64,000 nt of DNA from Cephalotus follicularis. Taxonomy: Eukaryota; Streptophyta; Magnoliopsida; Oxalidales; Cephalotaceae. Numbering within the stretch: position 1 is the stretch's first letter; every line of letters starts with the position of its first letter. The DNA lies in contig BDDD01002376.1 of NCBI GenBank assembly GCA_001972305.1, forward strand, positions 124,001 through 188,000, in the 5' to 3' direction. This document shows positions 11,989-23,805 of the stretch, piece by piece. The position numbers were made by a program, and so were the translations under genes. The notes beneath the pieces are model-generated. The model had not been told where the DNA came from, made no database searches, and worked only from the letters and a program-made list of their open reading frames with translations.

Positions 11989-12180
11989 AGCGTCGACTGC
12001 TTTGTCCAAAGCGTCGATGGTTAGCGCCTAAGCGTTGACGCCTTTGTGCTAGGCGTCGACGGTTAAAGCGTTGTATCTTAAGCGTCGACGCATGCACTAA
12101 GCACCAGCCATTTTGTAACACATAAAGCATCGACGGTTCGCGCGATCAAATCGTTGACGCCTATAGCAAAGCGTCGATGG
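11989..12180. repeat. GTCGAC-type palindrome array in gypsy A LTR
   Basis: Dyads GCGTCGACTG, GCGTCGATGG, GCGTTGACGC, GCGTCGACGG, GCGTCGACGC, GCATCGACGG, CGTTGACGC and GCGTCGATGG have centres near 11994, 12015, 12036, 12057, 12086, 12131, 12155 and 12175. The first three intervals are exactly 21 bp. Variants differ mostly at CpG positions (CG to TG or CA). Confidence 0.83.
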
Positions 12181-12650
12181 TTTGACAGCAGTAAGCAGTT
12201 CATCAAATTGTCTATAAAATCCATTTTAAAACCATTTAAATCCGTTTAAATTTGATCCAAAGGCAGCTATATGTCCCTAAGGTAGATAGTAACATGAAAA
12301 CAACTTTAATCCTTTAGATCTGTATCCATAACCCATGAATCTATAGTGAAAAGAGATTAGGCCTGTAAACCTAAACTCTCAATTCTCTCTCCGATTCTCA
12401 TTTCAATCCGTTTTAATCCATAACAATTACTCTAGTCCATCCATCTAGCATGCATACAGCTATCCATAACAATAAAATCCATTCAATCCTTTTAAAAAGC
12501 ATAGATCTAAAGCAAATACGTAGAACCTACCTCAAAAGTGGCTGAGAGCGGAGAATCAATTTCTTGAATCCTTATTTTGTTTCTCTCTTCAGGTTCTACA
12601 CACTGCCACGATCCCAAAGACTCATTCCTTGCTTAATTTTGCCCACTTCC

Positions 12651-12659
12651 TATATATAG
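12651..12659 (-). promoter_or_regulatory. Putative TATA box of gypsy A LTR
   Basis: The minus strand reads CTATATATAGGAAG about 200 bases inside the LTR 5' end. Position and sequence suit the RNA polymerase II core promoter of an LTR. No start site can be proved from sequence. Confidence 0.55.
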
Positions 12660-12860
12660 ATGTAGGCTCATTTAGGCGAAAATCTCAAAAGCTACGGTCA
12701 GGTTCTATTGAACATCCACTATCCATAAACAGCCATAAAAGTGGAAAATAGTATATATCATATACAATCCATATCATCCATCAAAACAATATTGTATAAT
12801 ATTGTATAGATAGAACCAAAATACATACAATTACGTACATATAAAAATCTGGGGCTTACA

Positions 12861-13252
12861 CATATAACCATCTCACATACAATTTAAATATGGTCAAAGG
12901 TTGAGTGTAAGACACTCAAGACCTATGTGAAGGAATGGTTCAAAGTATGGCTACTCTTACATGGTGTAAGACAAGTACAGGCACAAGTATGGCTCATGTC
13001 ATTCTTGTCTTGTGTGGCCAGCCTTAAGGAAATAAAATTGAGAGAGTTAGACTCTCATAACATAATTTTGTTCTCTATCTCCTTTAGGCCAAAAGTCTCT
13101 CTCTTTAGTCTCTCATCTTCTACTTTTCTTCAAGACACCATTGGTAGCCATTAATGGTGAGTTTAGAGCTTTTAGAAGAAAGTTAAAACACACACATCTC
13201 CTCTCACTCTTTCCTTTGATCATTATAGGTTGAGTTACATTACACATTGTAT
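12861..13252. other. Unassigned spacer between gypsy A and gypsy B
   Basis: About 390 bp without a convincing ORF or element signature. It contains pyrimidine-rich runs (TCTCTCTTTAGTCTCTC) and may be a remnant of another LTR. I could not place it. Confidence 0.4.
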
Positions 13253-13443
13253 TGTAACTTTACCTTTCTTCAGTTAATGTATATTGTACGATTTATGAAT
13301 AAAATATACATCAAACTGAGATTAAATGTTCTATTATCATGTGAATTGTGGTTATTGAATGGTTTGAAGGATTAATTGGAAAGGAATTGGACTAAATTGA
13401 AATGAATTGGAAGTTAATTGAAATAATTGGAAAGGCTAAAGTC

Positions 13444-13555
13444 TGACGCATAGACATCGATGCCTAGAGCTAGACATGCATTTTCATACGTGTCAATCGA
13501 AAGAGAACTTGACGCGTAAATGTTGATGCCAAGTGAGGACGTCGATGCCATGAAC
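13444..13555. repeat. Palindrome motifs, proximal group, gypsy B LTR 1
   Basis: Degenerate dyads of the GCGTCGACGC family (ACATCGATGC, ACTTGACGCG, TGTTGATGCC, ACGTCGATGC) lie close to the LTR start. LTR 2 has the equivalent group at about 18921-19050. Spacing is less regular than in the distal group. Confidence 0.6.
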
Positions 13556-14370
13556 CCAGAAAATAGTTCAGATACGTGTCTGTTGCAAGTGAAGGAATGG
13601 CATGAGTGTCCTGAAACTTGGATAGGTGTGATGTTCGTGTTAAGGGCAAGGAGGATGTGCCAAACCCTGTAGAATCCAACCTGTATGTGCTAACTGCCAA
13701 CTGAAGAGGAAGCTTGGTATCCTAAGCCTGCAACCTGCAACTGAGCAGAAACAAACAGTGAGTTAATGGAGTTAGAGAGAGAAGAGAAAATGTTAGGAAC
13801 CTGAGTTAGAGAATTAAACGAATCTCTGAAGGATTCCTTTATATCAGATGTTAGAGAAGCTGAATTGGGTTAGGAACCTTACTAAGAAAAGGGTTCAGCT
13901 ACTGGTTGAGTGTACATATTGAATTGGAGCTCAAGGTTGGAAAAATAGAAGCTGGAATTATTGGTAAGCTTCTGTTTTGGAATTACATTATTGTTATAGT
14001 TATTCAGTAGCACATACATACTGATTTCAGTATGTATACCTACAATTAACGTGAAAATATAGATTGGTTCTAGAGTTGTAAAGTGGAGTTGAATTGAAGG
14101 AGTATTGGAACTTAGAGAGAAGAACCAACCAATTGGTTCTGGGATAAGCGATTGAGGTAGGGTTTATGACATGTATATGAAGATATAGCATGTATATTGT
14201 GTATGGTAGCTTATATGTGCTTGCATGTTGATGTTAAGCTAGAATCAATGCTTGCTTGGCTTGATTATGGACTGTATATCCTATTGCGTTTGATTTTCGT
14301 TCACACCAATAGATACACATTAATGCCTTACTGAGATAGTCGATAGTTTACCTGTTGGCATTTGATTCTT

Positions 14371-14583
14371 GTTGATGCCAATGAAGGATAACATTGACGT
14401 TTAAAGTTACGATCTTCGAAAACGTCGAAGCCAATAGGTAATGTTGACGCGTAAGGTCCTACCTTAACGCGTCGATGCTAAAGAGAAATGTTAATGCTAA
14501 AGGTTCCTACCTTGACGCGTTGACGTCTAAGTGAAACGTTGACGCCTATATACAAGTCGACGCCTAAAATACACGTTGACGCC
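14371..14583. repeat. GTCGAC-type palindrome array, gypsy B LTR 1
   Basis: About ten decayed dyads have centres near 14373, 14395, 14426, 14445, 14473, 14492, 14521, 14540, 14558 and 14577. The intervals are 22, 31, 19, 28, 19, 29, 19, 18 and 19. Most cores show CG to TG or CA changes (for example GTTGACGC). Confidence 0.75.
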
Positions 14584-15736
14584 ATACTAGAACAGTAGAT
14601 AGTTTTATCCTGTTTATGCTTGATTTACTCTTGAAATTGATTGAAGTGTTATTATGCATTGCATAGCATACAAAATGATTACTGTCACAAAGTAATTCAC
14701 ATAAATACTATTGTCTCAAGTGTTTTCCAAGATTGTTCAAAGTGTTTTTCCCAAAATGCGGAAAGTGATAAAATGATTGAAAGTGTTCAAGTGATTTCAA
14801 AAAGGGCAAGTGTACAAGTGTTCAAGTGTTTCTCTCTATAATGAGAATATGTGATAAGTGCTACTATGCCCTTAAGCAAAATGTTGCTTTACTGTTTTCC
14901 ACAGTGAATTAATGTTTATTGTTTTTCTCTACCAAAGAGAACATATTATATTACAGCATGTATATGTAATATCATTGAATTGATTGTGATTGAAGTGATG
15001 CTGACGGTTTAGTGATCGGAGTGTATCACTGACTACGGCGGTGAGCCTATACGCCCGGAGTGTGGACTAGAGCTTATACACTAAACTTATCTGTAATGCA
15101 GGTCGTGAGTGCGTGATTGCCCGCCAAGTGCCGGCAATAGTGTTTACCTAGTCTATCATTATCGGATTGCATGGTGGTAGTCAGGTGGTGCATCGGTTGG
15201 GTAGGAGGTAGCACTAGATGACACCCACCCGTGGTCTTCGGACAAAGTGAGTGATTGTTTGTACCCTTGTGCGGTATGATGATACATGAGTGAGTGTAGC
15301 CACTTGGCATGATTGATTTTATATATCTTTTCAAAATGATTAACTATCATGCATGATTGCATCTTTATATTCATTGTCATGCATACTTCCTACTTAGCCG
15401 AATGAGGACAAAGGCTAATACGTACTATTTCAGATTGAAGTGAAGGATTGGACTTGCTGATGAAGCCGTATTTGGAGGCTTCTCTATTTAAGGTTGTTAT
15501 TGTAAAATATTAAATTGTACTGTAATAAAGTCATACTCCGTTATGTTATAATTACATTTCCGATATGTAATATATAACTTGTATCGTACTTGGTAAGCAT
15601 GTAGTATGGGTTGCATGCAAATACTTTTAAATAATCCAGTATACTGAATGCTTCCGTAAATGTTTAAATTTTGGATTATTGTTGAATATTGGATTAAATT
15701 GATAACCATGTGTTAGAATGAAATCGGGGTATGACA

Positions 15737-16407
15737 ATTGGTCAGTGTTTGTATCGAACCTAACTGTGTATATAAATAATCTTTTTCCTGATATATGACA
15801 TGTGCTAATTTGTTTATATTATTTATGGCAATATCACTTGTGTTTTATCACATAATTGAAGTAGTTTAATATTTCCCTACTTACATTTGTGATGCCCTGA
15901 CATAAGGTTGGATATCAAGTATGGAGGCAGTGAGATTGGTTACCTTATCCCTTATGTCGAATTAGTTCCAAGTCATAGGTTCAATTTGTGGGCATTAGTG
16001 AACAAGACAGACTTGCTCGTATGTTGCCTGCTTTTGGAATTTGAGTATGGATTTTCTCACTACCATCTGTGTTGCGACACTAGGGCAAATACGGGGTGTG
16101 CGCTGGGAGCGAGTACACTGAACTGGACCCGCGTAGGAGATACTATTTGGATAGTCACTATTCTTATGTCAGTAGTGACTTCTACTTGTTGTGGTTGTGT
16201 ATAAGTGCTAGTCACTTAGTGAGTTTTTGAACTCGTCTGATTCTTAGACCTGAGCGATTGCTTTATTTTTTATGGAGACGGTTATGCTTTGATCTCCACC
16301 TTACCCAGTTCTTGCGTAGGGCTAACAATCAGGTGGTCTTTGGGTATGATCGAATCTATACGAATATAAGCGAGTGCACAATATGGGATTGTCACACCTG
16401 AGTGAGG
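15737..16407 (+). repeat. Copia-type LTR fragment behind gypsy B LTR 1
   Basis: The sequence matches the first third of the copia 2 LTR at 21255-21925, including GATGCCCTGACATAAGG and the hairpin with perfect arms AGTCACTA/TAGTGACT. It breaks off after CACACCTGAGTGAGG. The junction with the gypsy LTR is the same as behind LTR 2. No copia coding sequence is attached. Confidence 0.8.
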
Positions 16408-16722
16408 AATTTGTCCAAGTTCAAATCTCTCTGTTTTTAACCGGCGCCATGAGGGCTCTAGGCGTTGATGGTTACCTTCAAAGCGTCACCGCTTTAAGTG
16501 AAACCATCGGCGCTTTAGACATCTTCATCAATTCTTAACCTTTGAAATCGACGCTTTCAACATGACACACATCCAAAACAAATAACCAATTTCGATTTTC
16601 TTCCGACCCCGAACCCCCCGAGCGGTAGGGTCATATTACGGGACCCTTGAAATATTTGTCAATTTCAACAATGGTAACCATATTTCCATATAACTTTAAC
16701 AAAATTTTCCGATCATTATAGG
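16408..16722. repeat. Unassigned LTR-like fragment with palindrome motifs
   Basis: About 315 bp joins the truncated copia LTR to gypsy B pol. It has four dyads of the palindrome family (GCGTTGATGG, GCGTCACCGC, CCATCGGCGC, ATCGACGC) with centres near 16466, 16486, 16508 and 16549. The intervals are 20, 22 and 41 bp. It probably comes from yet another LTR. I cannot name the family. Confidence 0.5.
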
Positions 16723-18690
16723 GATGATGCTCGTGATGTAAGTTTCCAAGAGTTGAAGAGTCGGTTGATTGTGTTAGCATTACCTGAGGATAATGAGGAT
16801 TTTACTGTTTTTAGTGATGCTTCTGGGAAAAGCTTGGGATGTGTTCTCATGCAACGTGGTCATGTAATTGCATACGCATTGAGGAAGCTGAAACCGTACG
16901 AGGAGAATTATCCCGTACATGATCTTGAATTGGCGGCCATAGTGTTCGCTTTGCCAAAATGGAGACATTATCTCTATGGCGCCCAGTTTGAGATTTTTAC
17001 TGACCACAAGAGCTTGAAGTATTTGTTTTCTCAGAAGGAGCTAAACATGAGACACAGAAGGTGGGTTGAGTTCTTTAATGATTACAACTGCGACATTCAA
17101 TACCACTCAGGGAAAGCTAATGTAGTTGCTGATGCACTGAGTCGTAAAGCAATGACTGCTGGTGCAATGGTTTCACAGTGAAAGCTATTGGAGGATTTTC
17201 AGAGATGGAATTCATTCATTGTTTCCATAGGGGTTACTGTGGCTAATCTTAGAGCGCAACCGGAACTTCTTGATCGAATTCTGAATGCTCAGTTTAGTGA
17301 TACTGAATTGTGGAATATTCGTGAGAATTTAGATTCTGACTCTGAATTCTCCATACATGCTGATGGCATATTGAGGTTCCAAGGGAGGGTATGTGTTCTG
17401 GATGATGAGAGCATAGAATGAGATATTGCAGCAAGCTCATAAATCATGGTACAGTGTTCATCCAGGAAGCTCTAAGATGTGGCATGATATGAAAAGGAAC
17501 TATTGGTGGAGTGGTATGATGAGGGAGATTACTGAATATGTAGCAAGATGTTTGACCTTTTAGAGAGTGAAGGTTGAACATCAGAAACCTGCGGGATTGC
17601 TACAATCATTACCAGTGGTCGAATGGAAGTGGGAGCATGTGACCATGGATTTTGTATTAGGATTACCGAGGTCACAGAATCGACATGAAGTAGTATGGGT
17701 TGTTGTGGATAGACTCACCAAGTCTGCTCACTTTCTTCCGATGAACATGACATATTCTATCGAGAAGTTGGCTCGATTGTATATTCAGGAGATTGTAAGA
17801 TTGCATGGCATGCCGGTCAGCATTGTTTGTGACCGTGATGCAAGGTTTACTTCAAGGTTCTGGAAGAAGTTCCAAGCAGTGATGGGAATCACCTTGAACT
17901 TCAGTACTGCATTTCACCCACAGACTGATGGACAGTCCGAGCGTACCATTCAAACTCTAGAGGATATGCTCCGGGCTTGTGTTATTGATTTCGCTGGAAG
18001 TTGGGAGGATCATCTTTCACTGATTGAATCCTCCTACAATAATAGTTATCATTCTAGCATCGGGATGGCTCCTTATGAAGCCTTGTACGGAAGGAAGTGT
18101 AGATCTCCTATATGCTGAGATGAAGTGGGTGAAATACAAGTGCTGGGACCAAATCTTGTGCAAGAGACTACTGCCAAGGTCGAGATAATCAAGAAAAAGT
18201 TGCTAGCTGCACAGAGTCGGCAAAAGACTTATGCCGATAGAAGGAGAAGGAAGCTAGAGTTTGAGAAGGGAGATCATGTTTTTCTGAGGATCTCACCTTC
18301 GAAGGGAATGTACCGATTTGGCCTAAAAGGGAAATTAGCTTTGAGGTATATCGGACCTTATGAGATACTGGAGAGAGTTGGGGAAGTGGCATATTAGATA
18401 GCACTACCACCCAACTTATCGAATGTGCATAACATATTTCATGCATCCATGCTACTGAAATATGTACCTGATTCAACTCATGTGTTGAGATATGATTCGG
18501 GGTTTATCAGTGATAATCTATCTTATGAAGAAAGGCCAATGAGGGTTATTGACCGAAAGGAGAAAGTTCTGTGGAATAAGACTATTCCTATGATAAAGGT
18601 ACTGTGGCAGTTTCACGGAACTGAGTAAGCGACATGGGAACATGAAGCTGAAATGATGGAAATATTCCCTCATTTGTTCGGAATGTAAAG
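16723..18690 (+). pseudogene. pol: gypsy B pol remnant: RNase H, integrase, chromodomain-like tail
   Basis: The remnant begins at the RT/RNase H connection ([12 protein letters not shown]). RNase H follows ([33 protein letters not shown]). A stop at 17179-17181 and a frameshift near 17413 come before the integrase zinc finger. That finger keeps both His, but its second Cys has become Phe and the next codon is TAG. The catalytic core is readable, with Asp in TMDFV, Asp in CDRDARF and Glu in [15 protein letters not shown]. Further stops lie near 18118, 18397 and 18628. The end reads ATWEHEAEMM, typical of chromovirus tails. Confidence 0.92.
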
Positions 18691-18715
18691 GCTAAATTCA
18701 AGGAGGAATTTTGTA

Positions 18716-18729
18716 TAAGGAGTGGGGAA
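18716..18729 (+). other. Polypurine tract of gypsy B
   Basis: AAGGAGTGGGGAA directly precedes the TGTAATAAC start of LTR 2. Confidence 0.75.
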
Positions 18730-18920
18730 TGTAATAACCGCAATTTTCAGTTAATGTATATTGTACGATTTATGAATAAAATATACATTAAACTGAGATT
18801 AAATGTTCAATTATTATGTCAATTGCGGCTATTGAATTGTTTGAAGGCTTAATTGAAAAGGAATTGGAAAAAATTGAAATGGATTGGAAGTTAATTTAAA
18901 TAATTGGAAAGGCTAAAGTT

Positions 18921-19050
18921 TGACGCATAGACGTCAACTCCAACGAAGAACGTCAACACCTAGAGCTAGACATGCTTTATGATACGTGTAATTTGAAAGA
19001 GAACTTGACGCGTAAACGTTGACGCCAAGTGAGGACATCGACGCCATGAA
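18921..19050. repeat. Palindrome motifs, proximal group, gypsy B LTR 2
   Basis: The dyads ACGTCAACTC and ACGTCAACAC have centres 19 bp apart (18935, 18954). ACTTGACGCG, ACGTTGACGC and ACATCGACGC follow. They correspond to the group at 13444-13555 in LTR 1 but are better preserved in part. Confidence 0.6.
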
Positions 19051-19810
19051 CCCAGAAAAGAGTTCAGATACATGTCTGTTGCAAGTGAAGGAATGGCATG
19101 AGTGTCCTACAACTTGGACAGGTGTGATGTTCGTGTTAAGGGCAAGGAGGACGTGTGAAACCCTGCAGAATCCAACCTGCATGTGACGCCAGCTGCCAAC
19201 TGAAGGGGAAGCTTGGTGTCCTAAGCCTGCAATTAAGCAGAAACAAACAGTGAGTTAATGGAGTTAGAGAGAGAAGAGAAAATGTTAGGAACCTGAGTTA
19301 CAGAATTAAACGAATCTCTGAAGGATTCCTTTATATCAGATGTTAGAGAAGCTGAATTTAGTTAGAAACCTTACTAAGAAGAGGGTTCAGCTACTGATTG
19401 AGTGTGCATATTGAATTGGAGCTCAAGGTTGGAAAAATAGAAGCTGGAATTGTTGGTAAGCTTCTGTTTTGGAATTCCATTATTGTTATAGTTATTCAGT
19501 AGCACATACATACTGATTTCGTTATGTATACCTACTGTTAATGTGCAAATATAGATTTGTTCTAGAGTTGTAAAGTGGAGTTGAATTGAAGGAGTATTGA
19601 AACTTAGAGAGAAGAACCAACCAATTGGTTCTGGGATAAGCGATTGAGGTGGGGTTTATGACATGTATATGAAGGTATAGCATGTATATTGTGTATGGTA
19701 GCTTATCTGTGATTGCATGTTGATGTTAAGCTGGAATCAATGCTTGCTTGGCTTGATTATGGACTATATATCCTGTTGCGTTTGATTTTTGTTCATGCCA
19801 ATAGATACAC

Positions 19811-20075
19811 GTTAACGCCTTACTGAGATAGTCGATAGTTTACATGTTTACGTTTGATTCTCGTCGATGCCAATGAAGGATAACGTTGACGTTTAAAGTT
19901 ACTATCTTCAAAAATGTCGACGCCAATAGGTAACGTTGACGAGTAAGGTCCTACCTTAACACATCGACGCTAAAGCGAAATGTTAAAGATTAAGGTTCCT
20001 GCCTTGACGCGTTGACGTCTAAGTGAAACATTGACGCCTATATACACGTCGACGCCTAAGATACACGTTGACGCC
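19811..20075. repeat. GTCGAC-type palindrome array, gypsy B LTR 2
   Basis: Thirteen dyads can be marked between 19813 and 20069. Intervals are mainly 18-22 and 28-32 bp. The last three (20032, 20050, 20069) are ACATTGACGCC, ACGTCGACGCC and ACGTTGACGCC. The phase matches LTR 1. Confidence 0.75.
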
Positions 20076-20816
20076 ATACTGGAACAGTAGATAATTTTAT
20101 CCTGTTTATGCTTGATTTGCTCTTGAAATTGATTGAAGTGTTATTATGCATTGCATAGCATACAAAATGATTACTGTCACAAAGTAATTCACATAAATAC
20201 TATTGTTTCAAGTGTTTTCCAGGATTGTTCAAAGTGTTTTTCCCAAAATGCGGAAAGTGTTAAAATGATTGAAAGTGTTCAAGTGATTTCAAAAAGGGCA
20301 AGTGTTAAAGTGTTTTTCTCTATAATGAGAATCCGTGATACGTGTTATTATGCCCTTGAGCAAAATGTTACTTTACTGTTTTCCAAAGTGAATTAATGTT
20401 TATTGTTTTTCTCTACCAAAGAGAACTTATTATATTACAGCATGTATATGTAATATCATTGAATTGATTGTGATTGAAGTGATGCTGATGGTTTAGTGAT
20501 CGGAGTGTATCACTGACTACTACGGTGAGCCTATGCGCCCTAAGTGTGGGATAGAGCTTATACACTAAACTTATCTGCAATGCAGATCGTGAGTGCGTGA
20601 TTGCCTGCCAAGTGCCGGCAATAGTGTTTACCTAGTCTATCATTATCGGAGTGCATGGTAGTAGTTAGGTGGTGCATCAGTTGGGCTAGGAGGTAGCACT
20701 AGATGACACCCACCCGTGGTCTTCGGACAAAGTGAGTGATTTTTTGTACCCTTGTGCGGTATGATTGATACATGAGTGAGTGTAGCCACTTGGCATGATT
20801 GCTTTTATATATTGGC

Positions 20817-20838
20817 ATATATATATATATATATATAT
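20817..20838. repeat. (AT)11 microsatellite in gypsy B LTR 2
   Basis: An uninterrupted AT run is present where LTR 1 has only TTTATATATC. It is a local expansion after the two LTRs separated. Confidence 0.9.
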
Positions 20839-21254
20839 TACTATTTTCAAAATGATTAACTGTCATGCATGATTGCATCTTTATATTCATTGTCATGCAT
20901 ACTTCCTACTTAGCCGAGTGAGGACAAAGGCTAATACCTACTATTTCATATTGAAGTGAAGGATTGCACTTGCTGCTGAAGCCGTATTTGGAGGCTTCTC
21001 TATTTAAAGTTGTTATTGTAAAATGTTAAATTGTACTGTGATAAAGTCATACTCCGTTATGTTATAATTACATTTCCGATACGTAATATATATAACTTGT
21101 ATCATACTTGGTAAGCATGTTGTATGGGCTGCATGCGAATACATTTAAATAATCCAGTATACTAAATGCTTCCGCAAATGCTTAAATTTTGGATTATTGT
21201 TGAATATTGGATTAAATTTATAAACATGTGTTAGAATGAAATCGAGGTATGACA

Positions 21255-23528
21255 ATTGGTCAGTTTTTGTATCGAACCTATCTGTGTATATAATAGTCTT
21301 TTTCCTGATATATGACATGTGCTAATTTTTTTATATTATTTATGGCAATATCACTTGTGTTTTATCACATAATTGAAGTAGTTTAATATTTCCATACTTG
21401 CACTTGTGATGCCCTGACTTAAGGTTGAATGCCAAGTATAGAGGCAGTGAGATTGGTTACCTTTTCCCTTATGTCGAATTAGTTCCAAGTCATAGGTTCA
21501 CTTTGTGCGCATTAATGAATAGGATAGACTTGTTCTTATGTTGCCTGCTTTTGGAATTTGAGTATGGATTCTCTCACTACCATCTATGTTGCGACACTAG
21601 GGCAAATACGGGGTGCGCGCTGGGAGCGAGTACACTGAACTGGACCCGCTTAGGAGACACTATTTGGATAGTCGCTATTCTCATGTCAATAGTGACTACT
21701 ACTTGTTGTGGTTGTGTATAAGTGCTAGTCACTTAGCGAGTTTTTGAACTCATCTGATCCTCAGACCTGAGCGACTGCTCTATTTGTTTATGGAGACGGT
21801 TATGCTTTAATCTCCACCTTACCTAGTTCTTGCGTAGGGCTAACAATCGGGTGGTCTTTGGGTATGATCAAATCTATACGAATATAAGCGAGTGCGCAAT
21901 ATGGGATTGTCACACCTGAGCGAAGGTGATCGGCCCTATTATGGTCTGATTGTACTTTGGACTTATGAAATCCTTGGCCAAGGTTAAGGTTGACTAGAAA
22001 TTAGACTTCCGGAGAGTCTACCAAAGGTCCTAGCAATGATTAGATATTTTAGGCATTGAGGTATTATCTAGGGTTGACACATATTCTTATCCTAGACCTC
22101 AATCGGGGCCAAGTATGACAAGAGATTATAGTACACGCGAACCGATAACTTAGAAAGTCTCACGTTACGGCAGTGTGTAATAAATTATGAGAAAATTAAT
22201 TAGATTAATTTTTCATATGGATGATATTGGATATTAGTCCGGGAGCATTTAAATAGGTCTTGGACTATTTAGAATGGATTAACTGAACCCTACGGGTATT
22301 TCTTTAATTTATTAACACCACTGATTCTAACCGAGATTTTAAAGAATCCCTATCCGATAATGATTTCTTCATAAATATGTTGAAGATATTTAAGTCTTGG
22401 TGAAATTTATAAAATCAAATATCGGTTGGGTGGATCTTATAATTTGTGGAGACACATTTATTTGATCTTACTTAATCAATATTCGGAGGGGATATGTAGC
22501 ATCACTTGAATGGGTAGGACCTATTTATATGATGTAGTGGTTAACTTCTTGGAGAAGTAAACATGTGTCGTACAAAGAATGGATTAGACTCATTATTGAC
22601 ATGTGAATATGTCAACCTGGTTTAAGCGTCGACGCTTTTGGAGAAAGAGTCAACTCTAAACCATGCTTAAGCGTCAACGCCTCTTGAAGAAAGTGTTAAC
22701 GCTAAACTATGTCAAAGCGTCGATGCCTTTGTAGAAAGCGTTGACGCTTAGTGCACAACGTGGGTGCCCTAATTGGACACAAAACGTGCGCAAGTTTTCT
22801 CTCTCCCATTCCCAGCACTTTTCTCCCATCTGAGCACGATCGGGAGCACGTTTTGGATCATGGTTTCATGATTTCTTAGAGGAAGCAGCATGATCACATG
22901 ATGGGGAGTGGATGCGACATGTGAGAGAGTGAGAAAACAGGCTGGCATAAAACCAGAGGAAACAAACATTGCAAAGGATGGGTCTTTTGGCAGAGTTTTG
23001 TTGGGTAAGTCAGAGGTCGAAAGAGCCATTTACACTAAGCAATCCCTTCCTGATTTCTTCACTAAGCTAGGAGCTAACCTAGGGTGGATTGCTATTGATA
23101 ATCATTGTCAGTTTCAATCTTCTCTTTGTGAGATTTGTGAGAGAGAGAGAGCAAAAACAGAGACACTATTTTCTTGCTTGCATAACGTACCCGTTGCTTG
23201 GAGCTGTAGTAGTTCGGCTTGGAGAACACATAGGGAGTCTACTCAAGAAAGTAGAGGCAAAGAATGAAGGAGCCTTCACCATACAGTATAGACTCCTTGT
23301 CTCCCTCTATGTTGCCATGTTGTGTATCACTTTTGCATGTATGAGTGATACCAATTCAATTATGCCTATGATGTGGTGATCCTTGTGACCTACATTCCCT
23401 GAATTGGACTTGTTCCTTGGTGTTTAGAGGATATGCTTCCGCTGTTTTATAAACCAGAAAATTTTTGTTTGGTCCTTTAAGCACCTTAGTCTGGATACAC
23501 CTCTAGGGGATGGATACCATTCCCAACA
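21255..23528 (+). repeat. 5' LTR of copia 2 (about 2.27 kb)
   Basis: It shares the GATGCCCTGACATAAGG block, the AAATCCTTGGCCAAGGT block and the GAAGGAGCCTTCACC end region with copia 1, but differs enough to be a separate subfamily. It ends TTCCCAACA before the PBS. The first 60 to 80 bases are diverged or partly lost. Confidence 0.82.
22624..22748. repeat. GTCGAC-type palindrome array in copia 2 LTR
   Basis: Six dyads (GCGTCGACGC, GAGTCAACTC, GCGTCAACGC, GTGTTAACGC, GCGTCGATGC, GCGTTGACGC) have centres at about 22630, 22651, 22675, 22697, 22721 and 22742. The intervals are 21, 24, 22, 24 and 21. The second unit has both flanks changed together (GCG..CGC to GAG..CTC), which keeps its symmetry. 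Confidence 0.85.
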
Positions 23529-23529
23529 G

Positions 23530-23541
23530 TGGTATCAGAGC
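23530..23541 (+). other. Primer binding site of copia 2
   Basis: TGGTATCAGAGC lies one base after the LTR end and is complementary to initiator tRNA-Met. Confidence 0.93.
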
Positions 23542-23805
23542 CAACCACATCATTCATAGTTGAATTATGATGCCTAGTTTAATGACTAATTGAAGATTTA
23601 ATGTGTTGTTATGTTTTATGGATAATCTCATCCTATAGTGTTATAGTATGATTTAGTTGAAAAGTAATTGAATTGCATAGTGCATTTGATTTGGACTTGT
23701 TTTGGAAACTTGCATAGTGCAGTCTAAGGTATCCTAATGTTTACATAGTACAGATAATTGGATTGCCTAAGTCCAATACCTGGAAAACTGTTGTTTCCGG
23801 CATGG

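Larger units (their letters stand above)
1..12860 (-). mobile_element. Ty3/gypsy element A, 5' part, minus strand, split by copia 1
   Basis: Read on the minus strand, the order is LTR, primer binding site, leader and gag, as in a gypsy retrotransposon. The rest of the element, including pol and the 3' LTR, lies off the left edge. The LTR is not contiguous: copia element 1 was inserted into it and carries a perfect 5-bp target duplication, so element A is the older insertion. Removing copia 1 and one copy of its duplication leaves an LTR of about 2.28 kb. The gag type resembles plant chromovirus elements (Tekay/Del group), but the lineage is inferred from gag alone. Confidence 0.85.
11404..12860 (-). 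repeat. LTR of gypsy A, 5' portion
   Basis: This continues the minus-strand LTR after the copia insertion and ends at 12860 with its 5' terminus TGTAAGCCCCAGA. It holds a palindrome array and, about 200 bases from its 5' end, a TATA-like element. Confidence 0.82.
13253..15736 (+). repeat. LTR 1 of gypsy B (about 2.48 kb)
   Basis: It starts TGTAACTTTACC, aligned with TGTAATAACCGC of LTR 2, and ends GGGGTATGACA. It shares long near-identical stretches with LTR 2. It is followed by ATTGGTCAG, which could be a PBS (ATTGGTATCAG) that lost two bases. A possible TATA element (TTTATATCAG) lies near 13848. Confidence 0.85.
13253..21254 (+). mobile_element. Ty3/gypsy element B, partial, with two LTRs
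   Basis: Two similar LTRs of about 2.5 kb (13253-15736 and 18730-21254) flank a region holding gypsy RNase H, integrase and a chromodomain-like tail. Gag, protease and most of RT are missing. In their place stand a copia LTR fragment (15737 to about 16407) and an unassigned piece (to about 16722). The integrase C-terminal tail has the ILD..E.VLW.K..P..KVLW pattern of chromoviruses. No matching target duplication is seen at the outer ends. The element has clearly been rearranged since insertion. Confidence 0.82.
18730..21254 (+). repeat. LTR 2 of gypsy B (2525 bp)
   Basis: It starts TGTAATAACCGC after the polypurine tract and ends GAGGTATGACA. It carries both palindrome groups of LTR 1. It differs from LTR 1 by scattered substitutions and by an (AT)n expansion, so the two have diverged for some time. 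Like LTR 1 it runs directly into ATTGGTCAG and copia LTR sequence. Confidence 0.88.

Noticed and set aside
13248..13252. Target duplication for gypsy B
   Set aside because: TGTAT before LTR 1 does not match ATTGG after LTR 2. The outer ends have been rearranged.
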